From positions 3,968,001-4,032,000 of the forward strand of contig NZ_CP014304.1 in NCBI RefSeq assembly GCF_001562275.1: a DNA stretch of 64,000 nucleotides. Reading direction: 5' to 3'. A model generated the notes under the pieces. That model worked only from the letters and a program-made list of their open reading frames with translations, was not told the DNA's origin and did not search any database. Position numbers and translations under genes: made by a program. This DNA comes from Hymenobacter sp. PAMC 26628. GTDB taxonomy: Bacteria > Bacteroidota > Bacteroidia > Cytophagales > Hymenobacteraceae. Of this stretch, positions 43,216 through 51,215 are shown in pieces; position 1 is the stretch's first letter; each line of letters starts with the position of its first letter.

Positions 43216-44682
43216 TTAGCGCACTTTTTCGAATACCACTAGCCGCGCCGTGCCCCGGCTGGGATTATCGGCTTGGCGCAGCTGGGCCCCGGCCCAGCGC
43301 TGCCGGAAGTGTGGGTCGGTGGCCAGCATTTCGAGCGGTAGGTTTCCCTCCACGGTGCTAAACCAGTCGTCCCAGAACACTAGGGTGCCCACGGGCAGCT
43401 GGGCCAGCGCGGTGTGGCCATTGGCGGATGCGATGGGCCGAGCAATTGGGTTGAACACGTCCACATCCAGGGCACGGCCGATGGCTGGGTGGTCGAGCAC
43501 CACGGGGCGCGCCGGGGCCCCGGGCTGCCGCCGGTACCAGGCAGCAGCCTGCTCGGCCAGCGCCAAATCGCCGGGAATGGCGAAGTCGCGCTGCCAGCGC
43601 AACTCCATACGCAGCCCCGTGAAAAGGAACGCCACCGCCAGCGCGGCTGCCCCCAGGGCAATACGCTGCCGCGCGGCGGCCGTGCGGCCCAGCGCGCACA
43701 GCACACTCAGGCCGCGCAGGGCAATGATGGCCAGCAGGGGCATAAGCGATGCCAGCACCCGCACGAGCCCCGCCGATCCAAACAGGCCGAACACCCAAAA
43801 TAAGGTGTGGGCCGCTACAAACACCGCCGCGCAGCCGTACACGAGCAGCAGCTCGGCCCGAAAGAGCGGGTTCTGCCACGTGGCGCGGCGCGCGGCGCGC
43901 CAGAGCAACTGCCCACCGCCCAGCGCTGCTAGGGCCCCCAGTACCCAGCCCAGCAAGGAAACCAGCCCCACTGCAAACTGGCCCCAGCCGCCGTGCCCAT
44001 AGGCCGACACCGTGGGGTAGGCGTTGCGCCCAAACACCCAGCCCGGCTCGTGCAGCACCAAGGCCCCCACGGCGCTGTACACGGCGTATCCCAGAAACAC
44101 CAGCGGCAACGCCCGCCACTGCCGCTGCCACCCCAGGTACACTACCCACAGCCCCAGCAGGATAAACCCTTCCGAACGCACAAAAGGCAGCCACGAAACC
44201 AGCGCTACCGACCACGCCGGGCGCCCGGCTACGGCCAGCGCCACCCCGCCCACCAGCACCAGGCCAAACAGCGGCTCCGTCAGGCCCGAAAACTGGATGC
44301 GGAAGTAGTCAGGAGCCACGTAGCAGCACAGGATGGCCAGCGCCGCGTAGGGCACGTGCAGGCCCCGCGCAATGCGGTAGCTCAGCCAGGCCGACGCCGC
44401 CACCAGCCCGCACTGGAATACCATGAGGGCCCGGTAGCCCAGCTGCGAGGGCCCCATGATGACCAGCGTAAAGAGCGGCTTGGCCCACGAGTGCAGCAGG
44501 TTGAGGGGATGCTGCGGGGCGTAGCGGGCATATAAATAGTGCTGAATGCTGTCGCCGGTATCGTAGGGGTTTTTCGAGATGAACACGAACGCCACCGACA
44601 CCAGTAGTCCTACTAATAGCAGCCCGCGGGCCACCCGGTCAGAATCGGCGAAATCGTCAAGTACAGTACGAGGCGGGACCAT
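43216..44682 (-). CDS. Polytopic membrane protein, GT-C/mannosyltransferase-like
   Basis: 488 residues from ATG 44682; an open frame continues upstream into the rplM promoter and is not used. About ten hydrophobic helices. An acidic pair in the first loop (KNPYDTGDSIQHYLYARYAPQHP) and RSEGFILLGLWVVYLGW resemble lipid-linked-sugar GT-C enzymes (PMT/ArnT-like layout). The C-terminal 100 residues are soluble (DHPAIGRALDVDVFNP, LVFWDDWFSTVEGNLP), as in periplasmic domains of that class. It probably transfers a sugar on the periplasmic face; substrate unknown. Confidence 0.65.
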   Translation of the reverse strand: MVPPRTVLDDFADSDRVARGLLLVGLLVSVAFVFISKNPYDTGDSIQHYLYARYAPQHPLNLLHSWAKPLFTLVIMGPSQLGYRALMVFQCGLVAASAWLSYRIARGLHVPYAALAILCCYVAPDYFRIQFSGLTEPLFGLVLVGGVALAVAGRPAWSVALVSWLPFVRSEGFILLGLWVVYLGWQRQWRALPLVFLGYAVYSAVGALVLHEPGWVFGRNAYPTVSAYGHGGWGQFAVGLVSLLGWVLGALAALGGGQLLWRAARRATWQNPLFRAELLLVYGCAAVFVAAHTLFWVFGLFGSAGLVRVLASLMPLLAIIALRGLSVLCALGRTAAARQRIALGAAALAVAFLFTGLRMELRWQRDFAIPGDLALAEQAAAWYRRQPGAPARPVVLDHPAIGRALDVDVFNPIARPIASANGHTALAQLPVGTLVFWDDWFSTVEGNLPLEMLATDPHFRQRWAGAQLRQADNPSRGTARLVVFEKVR

Positions 44683-44753
44683 AGAATAGGGGCAGCAGTG
44701 GGGGAAGGTGCGTAAAAGTAGGACCCCCAGCAAGACAAAATCCTGAATACTAC

Positions 44754-44784
44754 TTGGTAATCCGAACAGAAAAAGGTACCTTTG
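44754..44784 (+). promoter_or_regulatory. Full Bacteroidota promoter for rplM
   Basis: TTG (44754-44756), 20-bp spacer, TACCTTTG (44777-44784). This is the classic -33/-7 pair of the Bacteroidota primary sigma factor, 73 bp before the rplM ATG. It diverges from the membrane-protein gene on the other strand. Confidence 0.8.
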
Positions 44785-44857
44785 TGTCCGTTTTTCCCGA
44801 AGCCCAACCGGCTTCGGGTTTATTTTCAATTGTTTAGCCTACCTATATTTCCGACTC

Positions 44858-45310
44858 ATGGACCACCTGAGCTTCAAGACGACCCACGTCAACAAGGCCA
44901 ACGCCCAGAAAAGCTGGGTTATCGTCGACGCCAGCGTAGCCCCGCTGGGCCGCGTGTGCAGCCAGATTGCCAACATCCTGCGCGGCAAGCACAAGCCGTC
45001 GTTCACCCCTAACTCCGACTGCGGCGACAGCGTAATCGTCATCAACGCGGACCAGGTGCGCCTGACGGGCAAGAAGATGACCGAGAAAGTGTACATCACC
45101 CACTCGGGCTACCCCGGCGGCCAGAAGCGCCGCACCGTGCGCGAGCAAATGAACCGCGATTCGCGCCGCGTGATTGAGCACGCCGTAAAAGGCATGCTGC
45201 AAGGCAATAAGCTAGGCGCCGCTCAGTACCGCAACATGTACGTGTACGCCGGCACCGAGCATCCCCACGAGGCCCAGCAGCCCCGCGTTATCGAACTTAC
45301 TAACCTTTAG
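44858..45310 (+). CDS. rplM: 50S ribosomal protein L13
   Basis: 150 residues. WVIVDASVAPLGRVCSQIANILRGKHKPSFTPNSDCGDSVIVINADQV is the L13 signature region; KVYITHSGYPGGQKRRTVREQ and AVKGMLQGNKLGAAQYRNMYVYAGTEHPHEAQQP follow. It is an early assembly protein of the large subunit. First gene of the rplM-rpsI-rpsB(-tsf) cluster, with a full promoter upstream and a repeat-derived hairpin before rpsI. Confidence 0.98.
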   Translation: MDHLSFKTTHVNKANAQKSWVIVDASVAPLGRVCSQIANILRGKHKPSFTPNSDCGDSVIVINADQVRLTGKKMTEKVYITHSGYPGGQKRRTVREQMNRDSRRVIEHAVKGMLQGNKLGAAQYRNMYVYAGTEHPHEAQQPRVIELTNL

Positions 45311-45312
45311 TA

Positions 45313-45400
45313 GATGTGGCAAATGCGGAGATGTGAGAATGTGGGGAATCATCCGCTGTTTTCATTTTCCACATTTTCACATCCAGCACATTTTCACATT
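45313..45400. repeat. ATGTG/CACAT-family inverted repeat, copy 3, between rplM and rpsI
   Basis: The left half has GATGTGGCAAATGCGGAG, ATGTGAGAATGTGGGG; the right half has TTTTCCACATTTTCACATCC and CACATTTTCACATTTT. It occupies almost the whole intercistronic gap and ends 12 bp before the rpsI ATG. Confidence 0.75.
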
Positions 45401-45412
45401 TTTTCAACTTAA

Positions 45413-45799
45413 ATGGCAATTACCAACACCTCTGGTAGAAGAAAAACCTCGGTGGCCCGCATTTACATGCAGGCCGGGCAAGGGAATATCACTATCAACG
45501 AACGGGACATGAAAACGTATTTCAGCAACGAGTTGCTGGAAAACGTCGTGAACCAACCCCTCACCCTCCTCGAGCAAGTCGGCCAGTACGACATCAAGGT
45601 GAACGTGAAAGGCGGCGGCATTTCGGCCCAGGCCGAAGCCATCCGCTTGGCCATCACCAAAGCTTTGGTGAGCGACAACGAGGAAACTCGTCCGGCACTG
45701 AAGAAAGAAGGTTTCCTGACCCGTGACCCGCGGATGGTGGAACGCAAGAAGTTCGGCAAGCGCAAAGCCCGTCGTTCGTTCCAGTTCTCGAAACGCTAA
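45413..45799 (+). CDS. rpsI: 30S ribosomal protein S9
   Basis: 128 residues. NTSGRRKTSVARIYMQAGQGNITINERDMKTYF, VKGGGISAQAEAIRLAITKALV and the C-terminal GFLTRDPRMVERKKFGKRKARRSFQFSKR are the standard S9 blocks, with the terminal KR tail that reaches the P site. Leader formed by a palindromic repeat. Co-transcribed with rplM and, 19 bp on, rpsB. Confidence 0.98.
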   Translation: MAITNTSGRRKTSVARIYMQAGQGNITINERDMKTYFSNELLENVVNQPLTLLEQVGQYDIKVNVKGGGISAQAEAIRLAITKALVSDNEETRPALKKEGFLTRDPRMVERKKFGKRKARRSFQFSKR

Positions 45800-45803
45800 A
45801 ACC

Positions 45804-45810
45804 AGGAGGA
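45804..45810 (+). promoter_or_regulatory. Strong Shine-Dalgarno of rpsB
   Basis: AGGAGGA lies 8 bp before the rpsB ATG. It is the only consensus-strength ribosome binding site noticed in front of a gene here; rplM, rpsI, guaB, recA and the others inspected lack one, as expected in Bacteroidota. Confidence 0.8.
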
Positions 45811-45818
45811 CCTTTATC

Positions 45819-46586
45819 ATGGCTCAGACAACCTATAAAGACCTGCTCGAAGCAGGCTCGCATTTTGGCCACCTCACCCGCAAGTGGGACCCCAAAATGG
45901 CGCCGTACATCTTCATGGAGAAGAACGGCATCCACATCATCGACCTGAACAAGACGCTGGTTTCGTTGGAGTATGCCTCCACTGCCATCCGCAACATCGC
46001 CAAAAGCGGCCGCAAAATCATGTTTGTGGCCACCAAAAAGCAGGCCCAGGAGATTGTGACCACCGAAGCCGAGCGCCTAAAGATGCCCTTCGTCACCGAC
46101 CGGTGGCTGGGTGGCATGCTCACCAACTTCGCCACGGTGCGCAAGTCGCTGAAGAAAATGTCGACCATCGACAAGATGGTGAAAGAGAACACGGCTTACG
46201 CCGCTCTTGCTAAGCGTGAGAAGCTGATGATGTCGCGTGAGCGCGCCAAGCTCGACCGCGTGCTGGGTGGCATCGCCGACCTCGGCCGCCTGCCCGCCGC
46301 CCTGTTCGTGGTGGACGTGAAGCGCGAGCACATCGCCGTGAAAGAAGCCCAGAAATTGGGCATTCCGGTGTTTGCTATGTGCGACACCAACTCGAACCCC
46401 GAGCTGGTGCAGTTCCCGATTCCTGCCAACGACGACGCCTCGAAGTCGATCCAGCTCATCGTGGGCGTGATCGGCAAGGCGATTGAAGAAGGCCTGTCGG
46501 AGCGCAAGGTGGACAAAGAGGACGCCGACCGCAAGGAGGCCGACGAAGCCGCCATTGCCGAGAAAACTGCTGCCGACGAGGAATAA
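45819..46586 (+). CDS. rpsB: 30S ribosomal protein S2
   Basis: 255 residues from ATG 45819, set by the Shine-Dalgarno. LLEAGSHFGHLTRKWDPKMAPYIFMEKNGIHIIDL, VGTK-equivalent FVATKKQAQ, RWLGGMLTNFATVRKSL, LPAALFVVDVKREHIAVKEAQKLGIPVFAMCDTNSNP are S2 hallmarks. The C-terminus is a charged tail (ERKVDKEDADRKEADEAAIAEKTAADEE). It is followed by a terminator before tsf, so the two may be partly uncoupled. Confidence 0.98.
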   Translation: MAQTTYKDLLEAGSHFGHLTRKWDPKMAPYIFMEKNGIHIIDLNKTLVSLEYASTAIRNIAKSGRKIMFVATKKQAQEIVTTEAERLKMPFVTDRWLGGMLTNFATVRKSLKKMSTIDKMVKENTAYAALAKREKLMMSRERAKLDRVLGGIADLGRLPAALFVVDVKREHIAVKEAQKLGIPVFAMCDTNSNPELVQFPIPANDDASKSIQLIVGVIGKAIEEGLSERKVDKEDADRKEADEAAIAEKTAADEE

Positions 46587-46605
46587 GCGCCTTTTCGCTC
46601 TTTGA

Positions 46606-46658
46606 AAGAAGGGAACCTTCGCGAAGCAGTTGGCTCCGGGGGTTCCCTTCTTCTTTTT
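46606..46658 (+). terminator. Terminator between rpsB and tsf
   Basis: AAGAAGGGAACC (46606-46617) pairs with GGTTCCCTTCTT (46641-46652), followed by CTTTTT. The 23-nt loop is long, so it may be partial and allow read-through into tsf. Confidence 0.75.
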
Positions 46659-46687
46659 GATTCTACACCCAACCCCCACTTACTCTA

Positions 46688-47524
46688 ATGGCCGCAATTA
46701 CCGCCGCAGACGTAAACAAGCTCCGCACCATGACCGGTGCGGGCATGATGGATTGCAAAAAAGCCCTCGTGGAAGCCGACGGCGACTTCGAAGCCGCCCG
46801 CGACATCCTGCGCAAGCAGGGCCAGAAAATCGCTGACAAGCGCGCCGAGAACGAAACCTCCGAAGGCCTGGTGCTCGTGAACGTGAGCGCCGACGGCACC
46901 AGCGGCAAGCTGGTGGCCCTGGCCTGCGAAACCGAATCGGTGGCCAAAGTGGCTAACTTCCGCGAGCTGGCCCAGCAAATTCTGGACACGGCCGTGCGCA
47001 CCAACGCCGGCACCAAGGAAGACCTGCTGGCCGCGAAAGAGGCCGACGGCCAGAGCGTGCAGGAGCACATTACCGACCTAATGGGCAAAATCGGCGAGAA
47101 GTTGGACGTGACCTACGCCACGCTGAACGCCGAGAAAGTGGCTTCGTACATCCACTCCGACAACAAAAAGGGCGTGCTCGTGGGCCTGAAGAACGTGGGC
47201 AGCGCTGACACCGCCGAGGTGGGCCGCGACGTGGCCATGCAAATTGTGGCCATGAAGCCCGTTGCCGTGGACAAAGACGGCGTGGACTCAGCTACGGTGG
47301 AGCGCGAGATTGAAATCGGCAAGGAGCAGGCGCGTGCCGAAGGCAAGCCCGAGGCTATGCTGGAGAAAATCGCCCAGGGCAAGCTCAACAAGTTCTACAA
47401 AGACAATACGCTCCTGAACCAGGAATTCGTGAAGGACAATTCGAAAACCATCGCCCAGCTGCTCGACGGCACGTCGAAAGGCATGACGGTTTCGGACTTC
47501 AAGCGCGTAGCTATCGGCGCTTAA
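46688..47524 (+). CDS. tsf: Elongation factor Ts
   Basis: 278 residues. TAADVNKLRTMTGAGMMDCKKALVEADGDFEAARDILRKQG is the N-terminal UBA-like domain and signature 1; SEGLVLVNVSADG and LVALACETESVAKVANF begin the core. It recharges EF-Tu with GTP by expelling GDP. Usual length. A terminator precedes it and another follows at 47546. Confidence 0.98.
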   Translation: MAAITAADVNKLRTMTGAGMMDCKKALVEADGDFEAARDILRKQGQKIADKRAENETSEGLVLVNVSADGTSGKLVALACETESVAKVANFRELAQQILDTAVRTNAGTKEDLLAAKEADGQSVQEHITDLMGKIGEKLDVTYATLNAEKVASYIHSDNKKGVLVGLKNVGSADTAEVGRDVAMQIVAMKPVAVDKDGVDSATVEREIEIGKEQARAEGKPEAMLEKIAQGKLNKFYKDNTLLNQEFVKDNSKTIAQLLDGTSKGMTVSDFKRVAIGA

Positions 47525-47545
47525 TTGTCGCTTTTAGCTAAATTG

Positions 47546-47579
47546 AAAGCCCGCTGGCATTGTGCCAGCGGGCTTTTTT
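47546..47579 (+). terminator. Intrinsic terminator of tsf
   Basis: AAAGCCCGCTGGCA-TTG-TGCCAGCGGGCTTT, continuing to six T. It lies 21 bp after the tsf stop. Confidence 0.95.
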
Positions 47580-47599
47580 CGTATTCCTTCGTTCACGCT

Positions 47600-47875
47600 A
47601 TGTACAACTCATCCAATTGGCCTTGGTATAGATACATTATCCTTCTAGCGCTTGTACTTATCTCTTTATTCGTTAACTCTTACCTCCTATTATATGCATT
47701 ATTTGAACATCATAGTAGGATCCGGATTCCAGAATTATTTTTTATTGCTCTTTTAATAAATATAATGGTCTACATGACTCTTAGGCTAAAGAAACAGTTT
47801 TACTTATCTAATGCTTTACTTTTAGGCGCATTGCCACCGTTTCTAGTTGGTATTTATATACTACTGATCATTTAG
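47600..47875 (+). CDS. AT-rich small membrane protein, unknown
   Basis: 91 residues from ATG 47600 with three predicted membrane helices (YIILLALVLISLFVNSYLLL; LFFIALLINIMVYMTL; ALLLGALPPFLVGIYILLII). Codon use is strongly AT-biased (many ATA, TTA and AGA-type codons), unlike any neighbour, which points to recent acquisition. Its last 8 bp overlap the convergent DUF3089 gene. No promoter box is obvious after the tsf terminator 20 bp upstream. Real coding is likely from the coherent hydrophobic pattern but unproven. Confidence 0.5.
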   Translation: MYNSSNWPWYRYIILLALVLISLFVNSYLLLYALFEHHSRIRIPELFFIALLINIMVYMTLRLKKQFYLSNALLLGALPPFLVGIYILLII

Positions 47876-48950
47876 CGGTCTTGTAGGTTCTCTCCCACGC
47901 CCGCACCCGGGCCGCCGCGTTCTCCCGAATGTTCAGGTAGAACAGGCCGTAGTCGGCGGCGTGGAAGGAGTGGCGCAGCTCGGGGTAGCCGGGGAGGAAA
48001 AAGCGGGGGTAGCCGCGGACCTTGGGTGCGGTAATCCAGAGCAGGCCGCGGTGGGATTGGGCGTCGGTGACGTGGGCATCGATGCGCTTCATGTGGGGGC
48101 CGACGCCGCCGCGGTTGAGGGCGGCGGGGGCCCTGAGGGTGTCGAGCGTCCAGGTGAGAGGATTGGTGGCAACTAGGCCGTGGTAGGGCGGGTAATCGAA
48201 GCCGCGCTCGGAGGTATTCCAGGCCACGAAGCAGCCGGTGGCCAGCGAATCGGGGCAGGGACGGATGGTTTGGTATTCGTTGGTTTTCGCTTGACAGCCG
48301 ATGAGGTAGGCAGCGGCGAGGCGCTTGCGCAGCGCGGGGTCGTTGTCGAAAAAATCGTGGAGCAGGCGCGTGGCGTGGGTGGCGCCCTGGCTGTGGCCGG
48401 CGATGATGATGGGCCGGCCCTGGTTGTAGTGGGCGAGGTAGTATTGGAAGGCCGCCTTCACGTCGGCGTAGGCCAGGTCGAGCGCCTTTTGGCCGTCGGG
48501 GCCCTGCTTATCGAAAAACGAGTACAGCGTGGCCTGCCGGTAGCGTGGGGCGTAGACGCGGCCCGCCGCGTTGAACACGCTGGCTTGGTTGAAGATGGTG
48601 GTGCGGTCGGTGTAGCGGTTGAGGCGGGCGTTGCCCACGTCGGCGTTCCAGCTGCCCCGCCAGTAGTAGGAGGTGGGGTGGATGAAGAACACATCGGCGG
48701 CGGCCGTGGCCTGGCCGTCGCGCAGGCCGGCGGCGCGGGGCAAGGCATCGGCTGAGTCGCGGCGGGTGGGCAGGGCGGCCCAGCTGCTTTCCTGGGCGTA
48801 GTCGGGGGCTGGCGCGGGAGTCGTGGCCGTGAACCCGTGGGCGGGCTTTAACAGGCTGATACAGCTGGTGCAGGCCAGCAGGGCCACGGGCCACCACTGG
48901 GCTAAGCGCGGGGCCCAATGGCTTGGCAAAACGTAAAAAGGCAAACGCAT
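47868..48950 (-). CDS. DUF3089 alpha/beta-hydrolase-like exported protein
   Basis: 360 residues from ATG 48950. An N-terminal hydrophobic segment (WWPVALLACTSC) with a possible lipobox precedes the DUF3089 core: ADVFFIHPTSYY, NQASVFNAAGRVYAPRYRQATLYSF, DLAYADVKAAFQYYLAHYNQGRPIIIAGHSQGATHATRLL. GHSQG is the nucleophile elbow (Ser). CFVAWNTSERG and HMKRIDAHVTD (candidate catalytic His) follow. It is predicted to be an esterase or lipase-type enzyme on the envelope; the substrate is unknown. Confidence 0.85.
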   Translation of the reverse strand: MRLPFYVLPSHWAPRLAQWWPVALLACTSCISLLKPAHGFTATTPAPAPDYAQESSWAALPTRRDSADALPRAAGLRDGQATAAADVFFIHPTSYYWRGSWNADVGNARLNRYTDRTTIFNQASVFNAAGRVYAPRYRQATLYSFFDKQGPDGQKALDLAYADVKAAFQYYLAHYNQGRPIIIAGHSQGATHATRLLHDFFDNDPALRKRLAAAYLIGCQAKTNEYQTIRPCPDSLATGCFVAWNTSERGFDYPPYHGLVATNPLTWTLDTLRAPAALNRGGVGPHMKRIDAHVTDAQSHRGLLWITAPKVRGYPRFFLPGYPELRHSFHAADYGLFYLNIRENAAARVRAWERTYKTAK

Positions 48951-49040
48951 GGAAGTGTGGCTAATTAGCTTGCGAAACAACTGCGGCGCGCTGCAATGTT
49001 TCTGGCGCGGCGCGGCGGTTGCGCAACTGGAGCTAAAAGG

Positions 49041-49153
49041 CCATCCGAACGGAAGACTTTATCATTCCGACGCAGGAGGAATCTGAGGACTGACTTTGAC
49101 CGGATCACTCAGATTCCTCCTGCGTAGGAATGACAGTCTCCTGTTCGGATGGG
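49041..49153. repeat. Imperfect palindromic intergenic repeat
   Basis: CCATCCGAAC … TCATTCCGACGCAGGAGG, AATCTGAG on the left; CTCAGATTCCTCCTGCGTAG, GAATGACAG and GTTCGGATGG on the right. The inner 20 bp (GACGCAGGAGGAATCTGAG) match nearly perfectly. Same structural type as the other palindromes but a different sequence family. It lies between two minus-strand genes. Confidence 0.8.
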
Positions 49154-49192
49154 CGGCAAGCATTAGGGTTCCGGCTGCTGGCGGGTAGCGGC

Positions 49193-49229
49193 GCGCGGAA
49201 CGGCCCGGGCTGCCCGGGCCGTTCCGCGC
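49193..49229 (-). terminator. GC-rich palindrome after the membrane-linker gene
   Basis: GCGCGGAACGGCCCGGGC and its exact complement are separated by one base. On the minus strand it starts 11 bp after the stop of the gene at 49241. No U-run, so termination is uncertain; it may protect the 3' end. Confidence 0.5.
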
Positions 49230-49240
49230 TTGGGGCCCTG

Positions 49241-50416
49241 CTACGGCGTCAGCGTGTTTTCGATGATTTTTTCCTGGCGCAGGTAGTCGATTTTGTAGTC
49301 AGGCGTGAAGCGGACCCGCACTTGGGTGCGCGTTTGCTGGTGCTGCTGAAGCGTGGGCCGGAACGAACGCGCCACCTCGACATAGGTAGCGGTGCGCGTA
49401 CCGTCGGCCACTGGCGCGCTCACGCGCAGCGAGCCCGGCGCAATGCTGGCCTGGTAATCCTGAAATTCGGGGAAGTGGTTGGTGGCCAAGTTCTCGGCAA
49501 TGGCGGTGGGGGTGGTACCGCGCAGCAGCAAAAACCGTTCGACGGTAGGCGCGAAGTGGGCCCCGGCGTCAAAGGGCGCGGCTTGCAGGTCGGCATAGTA
49601 GCTGGCCAGGGCCCCGCGCACCGCCTGTTCGGTAGCGGCGGCCGTGGCGGCGGGAGCCCCGTCAGCGGCGCTGGGGGTGGCGGTGCTATCGGCGGCGGCG
49701 GCGCGGGGCACCGCGGCGGGGGTGGCTGCGGTGCTATCCAGGGCCGGCGCTATAGGGGCCACCTGGGGAAATACGCGCACGGTTTCGGGCGCGGCCACGG
49801 GCGGGCGCTCCAACTGCGGGGCCTGGGGCCCTACTTCGGGAGCAGCAGCGGCGCTGTCGGCGGCGGTGCGGCTGCCGCTGGTCAGGTGCTCGGAGGAGCG
49901 GGGGCCGCTCATCAGGTATGCCACCAACAGCAGCAGTAGCAGCACGCCGCCGCCAATGAGCACGTAATTCAGCGTGGACGAGCCGGCCGGTGGGGCCCCC
50001 AGTTCAGCGGCGCCTTCGTCCTCCACTGCGGTGGGCGGCGGGGCGGCAACCGGCGGGGCAGCGGGCGGCACAGGCCTTTTCGATCCCATAAAATCCGGCA
50101 CCGGCGTAGCGGGCGGCACGGTTGATTTTTGGTTTCCCAGGAAATCCGGCGTAGGCACAGTGGGCGGCGCGGCGCGGCCAGGCCCCACTGTGGGCATGGG
50201 CACCGGCAGGGCGGGCGCAGCTGGTGCGGCTGGGGGGCCGGGCACCACGGAGGTCCCGGCTTCGGCTTGCAGCAGGGCCAGCAGGGCGGGCGCGTTCTTG
50301 CCTTGCAGCAGGGTGGCGATGCGGCGGTCGTAGTCGCGGTCGGTAATCAGGCCGTTCTGGCGGTCGTTGCGCACCTGGCGCAGCGCGGCAAGGGCAGTTT
50401 CGAGCGAAGGATCCAC
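49241..50416 (-). CDS. Single-pass membrane protein with Pro/Ala linkers, unknown
   Basis: 391 residues from GTG 50416, chosen because it lies 13 bp after the preceding gene's stop; an overlapping longer frame exists. A SHOCT-like N-terminus (ALAALRQVRNDRQNGLITDRDYDRRIATLL) is followed by a Pro-rich linker, a TM helix (LNYVLIGGGVLLLLLLVAYL), a second Ala/Pro linker and an exported-looking C-terminal domain of about 130 residues (AVRGALASYYADLQAAPFDAGAHFAPTVERFLLL). That domain resembles nuclear-transport-factor-2-type folds by eye only. It is downstream partner of the next gene; joint function unknown. Confidence 0.65.
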   Translation of the reverse strand: MDPSLETALAALRQVRNDRQNGLITDRDYDRRIATLLQGKNAPALLALLQAEAGTSVVPGPPAAPAAPALPVPMPTVGPGRAAPPTVPTPDFLGNQKSTVPPATPVPDFMGSKRPVPPAAPPVAAPPPTAVEDEGAAELGAPPAGSSTLNYVLIGGGVLLLLLLVAYLMSGPRSSEHLTSGSRTAADSAAAAPEVGPQAPQLERPPVAAPETVRVFPQVAPIAPALDSTAATPAAVPRAAAADSTATPSAADGAPAATAAATEQAVRGALASYYADLQAAPFDAGAHFAPTVERFLLLRGTTPTAIAENLATNHFPEFQDYQASIAPGSLRVSAPVADGTRTATYVEVARSFRPTLQQHQQTRTQVRVRFTPDYKIDYLRQEKIIENTLTP

Positions 50417-50429
50417 TGGAGAGAAAAGA

Positions 50430-51164
50430 CTATTTGCGTTCGAGGCCCGAGAGGCGGGCTTGGCGCTGCTGCAAACGCTTGGATGCTGCCTCGCGCGCCT
50501 GCACATTTAGTAACAGCGCCGACGAGTCCTGGCTGATCTGCAGGCGGTTGGCCGCGTTTTGCTTGATGAGCGATTCAATTTTGGACAAGTTATTCGACGT
50601 GTTTGAACGGGCCGAATTGGTGCTTTTTTCGAGGCGGTCCTTCTCCTTATCTGCCTTCTTTACCAGGTCTTCGGCCTCGGCTACCCGCTCATGGTACACT
50701 TTGAGGCGGGCGGCGTTGGCGAAGCTCTGGGTGATGGTGCGCAGGGCGTTGAACTCGGTCGGCGTGCGGTCGGGGTCGAAGAACGAGCTGTTGTCGAAGC
50801 CGCCGAACACGGCCAGCTCGGCCACCGAGTCGGAGGGCGCCACGGTGGTGGCGTAGAGGTCGACGAGCTTGCCCGAGATGGTGGAGGCGGGCGTTTGCTT
50901 GGCTTTGAGCGGGTCGGTTTTGCTGCCGCCAACGCCAAGCACGCCGCCACCCTTGAACTTGATGGCGTAGTTGTCCTTCATCCAAGTCTGAAAATAATCG
51001 CGCAGCCAGCTGGCGCTGCTCTCCACCTGCACCTTGAGGGCGGCCCGCTCGCGGCGGTCGTAGTTGACGGTACTGGCGCGCACGTCGTAGGTTTGGGCCC
51101 CGGCCGGGGCCGTGGCCAGCAACACGGCCAGGCAGCTCAAGAGCAAGCAATAGCGCTGAAACAT
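50430..51164 (-). CDS. Exported coiled-coil protein, unknown
   Basis: 244 residues. A signal peptide (CLLLSCLAVLLATAPAGAQ), then a globular part (DVRASTVNYDRRERAALKVQVESSASWLRDYFQTWMKDNY) and a C-terminal coiled coil (VAEAEDLVKKADKEKDRLEKS … REAASKRLQQRQARLSGLERK). Periplasmic or surface attached. The downstream GTG gene follows 13 bp on, so the two are one operon. No family recognised. Confidence 0.7.
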   Translation of the reverse strand: MFQRYCLLLSCLAVLLATAPAGAQTYDVRASTVNYDRRERAALKVQVESSASWLRDYFQTWMKDNYAIKFKGGGVLGVGGSKTDPLKAKQTPASTISGKLVDLYATTVAPSDSVAELAVFGGFDNSSFFDPDRTPTEFNALRTITQSFANAARLKVYHERVAEAEDLVKKADKEKDRLEKSTNSARSNTSNNLSKIESLIKQNAANRLQISQDSSALLLNVQAREAASKRLQQRQARLSGLERK

Positions 51165-51215
51165 AAGCAGAAGGCTTTGGGAAAGAAGAGGGCAATAAAG
51201 TAAATTGGGATTCCC

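Noticed and set aside
44683..44829. 49-residue N-terminal extension of the polytopic membrane protein
   Set aside because: It would run through the divergent rplM promoter; ATG 44682 is a better start.
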